This document shows, piece after piece, positions 1 to 6,412 of a stretch of DNA of 8,494 nt. Under the pieces are notes generated by a model. It did no database searches. It was not told where the DNA came from and saw only the letters and a program-made list of their open reading frames with translations. The translations under genes were made by a program, and so were the position numbers. Position 1 is the stretch's first letter, and each line of letters begins with the position of its first letter. This DNA comes from Verrucomicrobiota bacterium (GTDB taxonomy: Bacteria > Verrucomicrobiota > Verrucomicrobiia > Verrucomicrobiales > DEV007): NCBI GenBank assembly GCA_027618625.1, contig JAQCER010000095.1, positions 1-8,494 on the forward strand. The letters run 5' to 3'.

Positions 1-32
1 CCTGCAGGACTGTGCCGGCGACTAATAGTCAC
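1..32 (-). CDS. Start of a further gene, cut by the window edge
   Basis: On the minus strand a GTG at 32-30 opens a frame that stays open to the window edge and reads VTISRRHSPAG. A GGAG at 41-38, inside the last codons of the Hsp70 gene, sits 5 bases before this GTG. The Hsp70 stop TAG (37-35) shares its last base with another in-frame GTG at 35-33, so the two genes touch or overlap and are probably translationally coupled. Only about ten residues are visible, so the product cannot be read from sequence. By analogy with clusters where a long DnaK-related protein is paired with a second Hsp70-type gene, it could be that partner; this is inference only. Confidence 0.45.
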   Translation of the reverse strand, partial: MTISRRHSPA

Positions 33-34
33 CA

Positions 35-2881
35 CTACTCCATGACGATGCCTGCAGGAAGTGATTCTCCGAAGAGGCTGATACGGTCCGATTTTTCGAT
101 CGGGACGAATTCCTTGAGTGGGATCTGGCGAATGGGCGGGACGTCTGCCTTGTTCAACTTGGCGATGATTTTTTTGCGGAAAGCCGGGTCCAGATCGAGG
201 TGGGGATTGTCGACGATTCTCGCTGCCCGCAAGAAGAGCGTCTGCAGTTCCGCAGTCTTCTCCCAGTTCAGCTTCTCGCAGGCGGCGAAGGCATCGGCCA
301 CAAGTTCCGGCGACACCACCGACTCGGGCCCCGCGTAGAGCGGCGCACGATTCAACAAGAGCGTCAGGGATACCCAGTAAGGATCCGCATATTCTCCACG
401 CTGCAATAACTCCACGGCCTTTGCCAATAACATCTCGATGAGTTCCCGCTTCAGCCCCTGCCCTACCCTCTCGAGCGCACCCGCCATGCGGATCAACTCG
501 GCTGGCGGACTCTTCTGCTGACGCAGGACGGGCATTGATTCCTGCAGCACCGCCTCCTGTCGCTCCCGGCTCAAACCACCGGAAACGCGCCGCCATAGGA
601 TGTATTCCTGAAGGCGGCATCGCTTCCCCGGAAAGGCGAGGCCGGACTGCCGCACTTGCCACAACTCCTCCATGCGTAGTTCATCAAGCTCCGCGCCAAA
701 GCCTGGCCGCAGGATATAGCCGGCTAGGCTGAGCCAGGCTTCCTCGTGATCCGCGGAGTTTCGCCGCCCATCCTGACATTCTTCCAGAACCGGCCATAAA
801 GAACGGATCAGCACCCAGTTCCATTCATGCTTCGGAATTCCCGCCAGTGCTTTCTGCAGCTCTTTCAACAGCCAGGCGAAACTCACCTTGCGCTGCAATC
901 CTTCCTTCTCATTTGCCGAAAATACCTTCCGCAGCACTTCCGTTGCAGCTCGCATTTCCTTCTCACTGACACCAGCGTCCCCTTCCGGCATTGTCCCCGA
1001 TTCGAGTTCGGCTGCTTCTGCGCGTTCTTCTCTAACAAAGCCACCACCACTCTTCCCCTGTGCCGAACTCAACCCCTGGCGCAGATTAAACTCCAACGGC
1101 CACTCCTTATCGACACCATCGACCGCAGACACACACGAAACCTGTAACAAGCCGAGCGCATTAAGACTGGTCGAAAGGCGAATCGGCAATTGCCCGCCCG
1201 ACGCATTGGCCTGATTCTTCGTTACCCGGGCAATGGTCTGAAGGGCTGGCAACGGATGAAACTTGCCCTGCTCCATCGGCAACACCGCGCCCGGCTTGTC
1301 ACGGTTGCGCTTGGTTGAGTAGAATGCTCGAAACCGCACCGGCTGATTTACCCGCAATTTGAGGCCGACGCGCTCGACAGACACCGCTTCTTCAGGATGC
1401 GTGCCGCGTGGCAGAATGCAGAGAAGCGATGGGGGATCGCCCTTTTTTTCACCTGCCACTTCGAGGTAAAGCGTGCGCGCGGCACCGGCTTCGATGCGTT
1501 GTTCCTTGCGATGTGTCAGCCAGCCGTAGCGTGCAGCACCGCGGGCGACGGCCAGATCCGGCTCAGGATTGTTCAGCAGGGCAGGCATTTTTCCCGATTG
1601 CCAGTCACCGATGACCGACACCAGACGGTCGCGCAGCGGCTTCGGATACAGCGCACCGCCATTGAAAATCACGGCATCCACCTGTGGTTGTCCTTGGAGG
1701 AAATCGGCAAGGTAGTGGGTCACCGCGCTGTCGCTGGCAAAGGGCAGCCCCCATTCTTTCAAAGCACTCTCGCTGCGTGCCGGCACCTGGTCAGCAGGGC
1801 ACCTCGGGAAGAAACCATCGAGCAAAAGTGCCGACAACTCGTGACGCTGGAGCCTTGCAGACAGGGTCCCGGCGAGCAGATTTGCTCCTCGTCCAGGGAT
1901 CGAAACGGGAAACTCTTCGTCGTCCGGGCCATCGATTTTTAGAGCATTCTCTTTCAAGTCACGGCATCGGGCCACCAGATAATGCCACTGCTTGCTCGAG
2001 AGCTTCTCGTCGACATCGACATCTGCATCACCCATCCGTGCGGCAAGCATGTGCGCCAGTGCGAGGTCAACGTTGTCACCGCCGAGCAAAATGTGATCGC
2101 TCACCGCGACGCGTTCGATCGAAGGAACCGTTTTGCTTTCATCCAGCTGCAATCGAAACAGACTGAAATCGGAAGTGCCACCACCGACATCGACGATCAG
2201 CACGTAGTGGTCACGCAGTCCGAGCTCCGGCAGGCGCTTTTTGAGTTCATCGCGCGTGGGGAAGCGCTCCAGCCATCGATAAAATGCCGCCTGTGGTTCT
2301 TCGATGAGCTGCACACCTGCGGGAAATCCTGCCAGCTCGGCTGCTTCCAGTGTCAGCTTCTGGGCCGCTGAATCAAATGAAGCTGGCACGGTGATGGTGA
2401 TCTGCTGCGCATCAAATTGCCCCTGCGCTCCCAGCTCGGCGAATGCGGTATTCCAGGCACCGCGCAGTGCCCCAAGGATGAACGCTGATGCGCGGATGGG
2501 CGAAATCTTCTCTCCATCTGAAAGCTCATCCGATGCCCATGGCAGGAAGGGTGCAGAGCGATCGACCGTATGGTGACACAGCCACGATTTTGCAGAATGC
2601 GCGACGCGACCCGGGAGGTCAGCGGCTTGGGCGCGCGCGAATTTGCCCACCACCCAGTTCGGCGCGGCATCGGCATCACAACCGAAGTGGCCGGCCTCTG
2701 CTGTCGACGGCAAATACAGGAACGATGGAAGAGTCGAGCTGCTACCCACAGCCGTCGGCGACACCCACTGAGGTATCGAAAACACCTCCGAAACGGCATA
2801 CTCGTCGTCCAACCGAGTGAACGACAAGGCCGAATTGGTAGTTCCGAGGTCAATGCCAATGCTGAACAGCGCACCTTTCAT
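35..2881 (-). CDS. Hsp70 family protein with long C-terminal extension (DnaK-related, DUF3731-like)
   Basis: This is a divergent cytoplasmic Hsp70-type ATPase of 948 residues, much longer than DnaK (about 640). The nucleotide-binding domain spans about residues 1-460. It shows the phosphate-1 motif IDLGTTNSA (10-18), a Lys at 98 in the position of the DnaK catalytic lysine, EEPQAA (194-199), phosphate-2 motif VDVGGGTSDFSLF (230-242) and the adenosine motif NGGALYP (407-413). About 468-600 resembles a degenerate substrate-binding beta region (ILPRGTHPEEA). A charged, Ala/Glu-rich linker follows near 610-640, then about 300 helix-rich residues resembling the DUF3731 extension. The canonical DnaK linker and lid are not recognisable. 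A TTG at 2902 would add seven residues, but the ATG at 2881 has AAGGA seven bases upstream and begins just before the first strand of the ATPase fold. The likely role is ATP-dependent handling of particular client proteins; the clients are unknown. It lies 289 bases behind the kinase gene and is coupled to a gene at the left edge. Confidence 0.9.
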   Translation of the reverse strand: MKGALFSIGIDLGTTNSALSFTRLDDEYAVSEVFSIPQWVSPTAVGSSSTLPSFLYLPSTAEAGHFGCDADAAPNWVVGKFARAQAADLPGRVAHSAKSWLCHHTVDRSAPFLPWASDELSDGEKISPIRASAFILGALRGAWNTAFAELGAQGQFDAQQITITVPASFDSAAQKLTLEAAELAGFPAGVQLIEEPQAAFYRWLERFPTRDELKKRLPELGLRDHYVLIVDVGGGTSDFSLFRLQLDESKTVPSIERVAVSDHILLGGDNVDLALAHMLAARMGDADVDVDEKLSSKQWHYLVARCRDLKENALKIDGPDDEEFPVSIPGRGANLLAGTLSARLQRHELSALLLDGFFPRCPADQVPARSESALKEWGLPFASDSAVTHYLADFLQGQPQVDAVIFNGGALYPKPLRDRLVSVIGDWQSGKMPALLNNPEPDLAVARGAARYGWLTHRKEQRIEAGAARTLYLEVAGEKKGDPPSLLCILPRGTHPEEAVSVERVGLKLRVNQPVRFRAFYSTKRNRDKPGAVLPMEQGKFHPLPALQTIARVTKNQANASGGQLPIRLSTSLNALGLLQVSCVSAVDGVDKEWPLEFNLRQGLSSAQGKSGGGFVREERAEAAELESGTMPEGDAGVSEKEMRAATEVLRKVFSANEKEGLQRKVSFAWLLKELQKALAGIPKHEWNWVLIRSLWPVLEECQDGRRNSADHEEAWLSLAGYILRPGFGAELDELRMEELWQVRQSGLAFPGKRCRLQEYILWRRVSGGLSRERQEAVLQESMPVLRQQKSPPAELIRMAGALERVGQGLKRELIEMLLAKAVELLQRGEYADPYWVSLTLLLNRAPLYAGPESVVSPELVADAFAACEKLNWEKTAELQTLFLRAARIVDNPHLDLDPAFRKKIIAKLNKADVPPIRQIPLKEFVPIEKSDRISLFGESLPAGIVME

Positions 2882-2888
2882 AGACCGA

Positions 2889-2893
2889 TCCTT
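2889..2893 (-). promoter_or_regulatory. Ribosome binding site deciding the Hsp70 start
   Basis: AAGGA on the minus strand lies seven bases before the ATG at 2881-2879. The upstream in-frame TTG (2902-2900) directly follows a TGA stop and lies upstream of this site, so the ATG is the better start. Confidence 0.7.
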
Positions 2894-2998
2894 CGGCTCC
2901 AATCAGGCGAATTTCAACGTCAGAATCGCGAGTTTCCCACTGGCCCATTTACTCCAGGCGATCGCCACAGAGGACCATTCCATTTGGATCGGGATCCT

Positions 2999-3139
2999 AT
3001 GAGGCAGCCCTTCAGGCTGGGTTGCGAATAGAATCAAGTTCCGAGGGAGTTGCCATGGGCTGTTATGATAGGGCCCGCTGGGCTCGGCTTTCGAACAAGC
3101 CCTCCCAACCCGCCTCTCAGAATCATCACATGAGGCAGC
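2999..3139 (+). repeat. Pair of 10-base direct repeats, ATGAGGCAGC
   Basis: ATGAGGCAGC occurs at 2999-3008 and again at 3130-3139, both in the gap upstream of the Hsp70 gene and in the same orientation. A shorter match, CATGAGG, occurs at 3163-3169. The pair could be regulator binding sites, or chance: a 10-base match within about 290 bases is uncommon but not extraordinary. Confidence 0.4.
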
Positions 3140-3170
3140 GGTCACACCCGGTGGAGATTCTTCATGAGGA

Positions 3171-5630
3171 CTACCTACCGATACGCTGGTACAGAGCCGA
3201 ATCGCGAAAGGCATCGAAGCCACTTCCAGGCCCAAGTATGCGCACATCGGGACGGCGCTTTGCCGGGAACTTTCTGGCCACTGAGCGAAGGTTGTCCTTA
3301 GTCAATTGGTTGAATTGGTTGAATTGGTTGTTCTTGATGATCACTGGATCCGACTCCTTTGCACCGAGCAAATCGAGAAATGCCTGGTAATTCCGCGTGA
3401 TCATCTTTGTTCCATCGACGTCCGAATTTGCCCGACGACCAGGAAAGATCCCTGCGGTCCAGAACGAGCGATCGCTCCAGGCATTGGTGGCTAAGATCGC
3501 CTCAGTGGCATCAACGATATCGGCGTCGCCAAAGCCGATAATCGGGCCCTTGGCGATGATTGAGTTAGACGTAAGCTGGAGGGTGCATTTTCCGTTCTGT
3601 CGGGCTTGCCGTTTGCGATGAAGCGTGAACAAATTGCGCTCACTGCGAACGAGGCAGCGTTCCATTTCGACGTTGACATCTTGGCCGAGTTCCAGCGTGA
3701 ATCCGGAGGCCGCTTGCATGACGCTATTGGAGACGACAATGTTGGCTCCGCTGAGTTCGTTACGCGAATCGGGTTGCAGCCGCAGCAGCGTTGTCTGCGC
3801 CATCAGCTGGCAGTTACGAATAACGACTGAAGGAACCCCGGCACAGTGGATCATGGCAGGAGCGAGGACGAGATTCACCATCTGCGATGCGTTTTGTGGG
3901 GAATTCATTGGTGCCCCCGGGGTGCCACTCTCGATCTGGCAATTCACCAATGAGAGCTCGGAGCCACTGGTGCGAATCAACGGCGTGTCAGGATCCGTGC
4001 ACCGCAACACGAGCCCCTCCAATTTCAGTGGCCATGCAGTATCAAAGAGCGTGTTCGCAAACTCGATCACTGGTGACTGCCCTTTGCCTGCGCGCAGCGT
4101 CACCGCACGCTCCAAACGCAGAGTAGCTGATAGAAACGAGGCATCGCTTGCTTGTGAAAGCTCAATGACATCGCCTACGCCGACGGAATTGACCGCGCTT
4201 GAGAGTGTCGCCGCTGCCTCGCGAGCTCCATTCGGTCGGACGATCGTAACCCCCGATGAGGCATCGCCGCCGTCAGTGCGATGGGCAGGACTTTCCGGGT
4301 CAAGGACGTTGTTCAAGAAGCCACCACCACCGCCGTGGAATGCGATAGCGATGGCCGCTACTCCGGCCAGCGCGACGCCTACGGCTGCCCAAACGGGAAT
4401 CGTCTGGCGCTTTTTAGCCGTAGCGCTCCTGCGTGCGCTGTTGGTCTCTGATAATTCCGGATGGTCTAGCATCGCAATAATTTCCTCGGCACTCTGAGGT
4501 CGATCTGCAGGATCCTTTTGCATCAATCGAGTGATGAGACGGGCCAGCCAGTCGGGAATGTTGGAATTGAGCTCGGATACAGCAGGAGGGTCGTCTTCGC
4601 AGACCTTCCGTAGAATCGACAGAGATCGGGCCCCGGCGAAAGGAAGTCTGGCCGTTGCCAGGTAGTAAAGAACGCTTCCCAGACTGAAAAGGTCACTGCG
4701 TGCACCCACAATCCCTTCGCTCGCCTGCTCCGGCGACATGAACAAGGGCGTGCCCGTCAAGGAACCGGACTGCGTCAGCGCGGGATCCCAGATGGCCCTT
4801 GCCAGTCCGAAGTCTGCGATCCAAATCCGGTTCGTCTCGTTCTCAAGCAGAAGGTTGGCGGGCTTGATATCGCGATGAATGAGCCCGCGATCATGCGCCG
4901 CCGCAAGACCACTGGCGATCTGACGCGCGATCGTGGCAACTTCTTTCGCTGCCAACGGTGCCCCACGCGCCTTCACGACTTCGTCCAGCGTTTGGCCACG
5001 AATGAACGGCATCACCAGATACGGAGACTTTGCTTCGTGATTGACCTGATAGATCGGGACGATATTTTCGTGATCGATTCCCGCCACCGCCTGGGCTTCT
5101 CGGAAGAATCGCTTCCGCGCGTCGTTCATTCCCACCTGGGACAATCGAAGCACTTTGATCGCTACCGTTCGATTCAGCAGCACATCTCTTGCCTTAAACA
5201 CAATCCCCATCCCGCCGGCTGCGACTTTCTCTTCAATTTCATAGTCGCCCAGCATCCCGATCAAGCCAGGACGAGAAGGTGGCTCTAGAATTTCTGAGTA
5301 ATCATCCGACGGCAAATCAGCCTGCTCCATCGGTGCGTCAGCACCTTGTTTGAGTGCCCCTGCCAGTGAGGACTCACCCCGTGCCTGGATGCGGCTCATG
5401 AATTGCTCAAATTCCTCCGATCGCAGTGCTATCGTGCTCTTCAATAAATCTCCCGGTAGCATCGAACTCGCTCCCGCAAGCTCATCAAGCCGATGCTGGC
5501 AGCGTTTGCACCGTTCAAGATGGCTTTCAATTTTTCTGGATGCCGCGCTGTCGCGAACATCCACGATCACCTCAAGTAACACATCGTCCGCCGGACAATC
5601 GGGAGTTGCTTTGTCAGGCTTACTTTCCAT
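3171..5630 (-). CDS. Receptor-type Ser/Thr protein kinase with zinc-finger-like N-terminus and beta-helix-like C-terminus
   Basis: This 819-residue protein is probably an inner-membrane signalling kinase. Residues 37-44 hold H-x3-C-x2-C (H37, C41, C44), the pattern of the zinc-finger-like modules in anti-sigma factors. The kinase domain (about 128-390) has a Gly-rich loop AAGGMGIV (137-144), VAIK with K159, E178 in helix C, HRDIKPAN (252-259), DFG (273-275), SPE (299-301), D313 and R377, so all main catalytic residues are present and it should be active. A hydrophobic segment (411-431) preceded by RRSATAKKR predicts one membrane span with the kinase inside, followed by a five-Gly run. Residues about 505-700 contain recurring strand-turn units ending in NC or NS pairs (563-564, 606-607, 635-636, 689-690), suggesting a right-handed parallel beta-helix outside the cytoplasm. 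The start ATG lies 24 bases behind the sigma-factor stop, so the two are one operon and this kinase probably controls that sigma factor. Confidence 0.93.
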   Translation of the reverse strand: MESKPDKATPDCPADDVLLEVIVDVRDSAASRKIESHLERCKRCQHRLDELAGASSMLPGDLLKSTIALRSEEFEQFMSRIQARGESSLAGALKQGADAPMEQADLPSDDYSEILEPPSRPGLIGMLGDYEIEEKVAAGGMGIVFKARDVLLNRTVAIKVLRLSQVGMNDARKRFFREAQAVAGIDHENIVPIYQVNHEAKSPYLVMPFIRGQTLDEVVKARGAPLAAKEVATIARQIASGLAAAHDRGLIHRDIKPANLLLENETNRIWIADFGLARAIWDPALTQSGSLTGTPLFMSPEQASEGIVGARSDLFSLGSVLYYLATARLPFAGARSLSILRKVCEDDPPAVSELNSNIPDWLARLITRLMQKDPADRPQSAEEIIAMLDHPELSETNSARRSATAKKRQTIPVWAAVGVALAGVAAIAIAFHGGGGGFLNNVLDPESPAHRTDGGDASSGVTIVRPNGAREAAATLSSAVNSVGVGDVIELSQASDASFLSATLRLERAVTLRAGKGQSPVIEFANTLFDTAWPLKLEGLVLRCTDPDTPLIRTSGSELSLVNCQIESGTPGAPMNSPQNASQMVNLVLAPAMIHCAGVPSVVIRNCQLMAQTTLLRLQPDSRNELSGANIVVSNSVMQAASGFTLELGQDVNVEMERCLVRSERNLFTLHRKRQARQNGKCTLQLTSNSIIAKGPIIGFGDADIVDATEAILATNAWSDRSFWTAGIFPGRRANSDVDGTKMITRNYQAFLDLLGAKESDPVIIKNNQFNQFNQLTKDNLRSVARKFPAKRRPDVRILGPGSGFDAFRDSALYQRIGR
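3304..3330 (+). repeat. Perfect 3 x 9 bp tandem repeat inside the kinase gene
   Basis: AATTGGTTG occurs three times without mismatch at 3304-3312, 3313-3321 and 3322-3330. On the coding (minus) strand it gives the run NNQFNQFNQL near residue 767-776, between the beta-helix-like region and the basic C-terminal tail. Since the unit is a multiple of three, slippage would add or remove NQF triplets without breaking the frame. The tract is AT-richer than its surroundings. Confidence 0.95.
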
Positions 5631-5654
5631 CGTGCATTCTCAAGTCAGGCCCCA

Positions 5655-6254
5655 TCAAAACAAGGCATCCAATTCACCGGTAGCAGATTCCACTTCCTTC
5701 CTGAGGCGGGCGACCACTCGCGACTTCGCAATGTAAACTGCCCCAGTACTGATACCGAGTTCCTCCGCGATCGTCTGCGGGGCCTTCTCTTCCACCGCTG
5801 ACATCCAGAATGCCTGCCAGGTGGTATCTTTGAATTCCGATTGCACACGTTCCGTCGCCCATTGGAAAACTCGACGCTTGTAAGCCAGCTCCCAATCCGC
5901 AGCTTCCGCCGGATTTACGTCTGATTCTCGTTCCGCCAGATATTCCAACTGCGTCTCTCCGGGCGTGGCTGGCTGGCGCTTTTGTTTATTGAAATGGTTC
6001 GCCAACTTACTGCGCACGACGCGAAACAGCCACGCCCGAAACGTCCCCTGCGTCGGATCGTAGGCGAATCCGTGGATCGACTTGGCGACAGCCCGGAACA
6101 CTTCCTGCACGATGTCTTCCACGTCAGCCTGCTGCAGCCCCTGCTTCCGGCAGAAATTAAAAACGAACGCCCCGTATAAATCCATGAACTCCGCCCACGC
6201 ACGCGCATCTCCCTCATCGCGAATGCGAAGGAGCAAGGTCTGCCGGGTTCTCAT
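5655..6254 (-). CDS. ECF RNA polymerase sigma factor, kinase-associated planctomycete type
   Basis: This 199-residue extracytoplasmic-function sigma factor directs RNA polymerase to a target promoter set. Numbered from the chosen start, region 2 spans about 15-90, with VEDIVQEVF (45-53) and TFRAWLFRVVRSKLA (71-85). Region 4 spans about 145-190, with WQAFW (146-150) and the helix-turn-helix IAEELGISTGAVYIAKSR (162-179). WQAFW together with GAVYxAKSR is the form I associate with sigma factors encoded beside Ser/Thr kinases in planctomycetes. Region 3 is absent, as in all ECF factors. An upstream in-frame ATG at 6269 would add five residues. The ATG at 6254 is preferred because AGAGG precedes it by five bases and because the likely transcription start falls only a few bases before 6269. 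The zinc-finger-bearing kinase follows at 24 bases, so the pair should form one sigma/sensor unit. No C-terminal extension is seen. Confidence 0.93.
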   Translation of the reverse strand: MRTRQTLLLRIRDEGDARAWAEFMDLYGAFVFNFCRKQGLQQADVEDIVQEVFRAVAKSIHGFAYDPTQGTFRAWLFRVVRSKLANHFNKQKRQPATPGETQLEYLAERESDVNPAEAADWELAYKRRVFQWATERVQSEFKDTTWQAFWMSAVEEKAPQTIAEELGISTGAVYIAKSRVVARLRKEVESATGELDALF

Positions 6255-6259
6255 GTTAT

Positions 6260-6264
6260 CCTCT
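6260..6264 (-). promoter_or_regulatory. Ribosome binding site deciding the sigma-factor start
   Basis: AGAGG on the minus strand lies five bases before the ATG at 6254-6252. No comparable purine-rich site precedes the alternative ATG at 6269-6267, where the upstream sequence is GGTCTCATAGC. Confidence 0.6.
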
Positions 6265-6280
6265 GGCATGCTATGAGACC

Positions 6281-6308
6281 ACTATACGACAAAATCGAGC
6301 GACGTCGA
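6281..6308 (-). promoter_or_regulatory. Candidate housekeeping-type promoter for the sigma-kinase operon
   Basis: On the minus strand TCGACG (6308-6303; four of six matches to TTGACA) is separated by 16 bases from TATAGT (6286-6281; five of six matches to TATAAT). Transcription would begin near 6274, giving a leader of about 20 bases to the ATG at 6254 with its AGAGG site. A vegetative-type promoter would give basal expression of the sigma-kinase pair independent of the argDF operon. This is a consensus match by eye only, and planctomycete promoters are poorly characterised. Confidence 0.4.
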
Positions 6309-6326
6309 GCCGTGCTGGCCCATTCA

Positions 6327-6339
6327 GCCTCGAAGAGGC
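6327..6339. other. Small inverted repeat upstream of the sigma-gene promoter
   Basis: GCCTC and GAGGC flank a three-base loop, giving a 5-bp hairpin between the end of argF and the candidate sigma promoter, 18 bases upstream of its -35 element. There is no T-run after it on the minus strand, so it is a poor terminator for argF. It could be a regulator site or chance. No other terminator-like structure was seen in the 143 bases after argF. Confidence 0.25.
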
Positions 6340-6412
6340 GGCACACTCATCTGATGGCGGAACGCAGAAGCGACCGGCCCGAAGGAAGCCATGGATCAAC
6401 ACAGCAGCGCCG

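Larger units (their letters stand above)
2882..3170. other. Intergenic region between the kinase and Hsp70 genes
   Basis: This gap of 289 bases is the longest stretch without a supported gene. It holds a 10-base direct repeat (2999-3008 and 3130-3139), a 10-base palindrome GGCGATCGCC (2957-2966), and two small hairpins: 5-bp stem 3005-3009/3015-3019, and 5-bp stem 3086-3090/3097-3101. Neither hairpin is followed by a T-run on the minus strand, so neither is a convincing intrinsic terminator. A GGAACTT at 3042-3036 (minus) resembles an ECF-type -35 element, but no matching -10 is evident. TATCAT at the minus-strand end of the GC block near 3065-3070 lacks a -35 at normal spacing. An open frame across this gap (3247-2903, minus) overlaps the kinase gene and looks spurious. 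Confidence 0.6.

Noticed and set aside
1..58. CCTGCAGG palindrome at 1-8 and 51-58
   Set aside because: Both copies are in coding sequence and encode Pro-Ala-Gly in frame; a short coincidence, although the first sits exactly at the window edge.
1397..1942. 181-codon open frame on the plus strand
   Set aside because: It is antisense to the Hsp70 ATPase-domain region and has no recognisable features.
2900..2902. TTG as start codon of the Hsp70
   Set aside because: It directly follows a stop, lies upstream of the AAGGA site and adds residues before the conserved N-terminal strand.
3081..3101. Possible intrinsic terminator for the kinase gene
   Set aside because: The stem is only 5 bp and no T-run follows on the minus strand.
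2903..3247. 114-codon open frame on the minus strand between kinase and Hsp70
   Set aside because: It overlaps the kinase 3' end in another frame, has no recognisable domain or convincing start site, and the composition does not look protein-like.
3625..4497. 290-codon open frame on the plus strand
   Set aside because: It lies wholly opposite the kinase gene, covering its membrane and beta-helix-like parts; Ser/Ala/Thr-rich antisense frame with no domain, as expected in GC-rich DNA.
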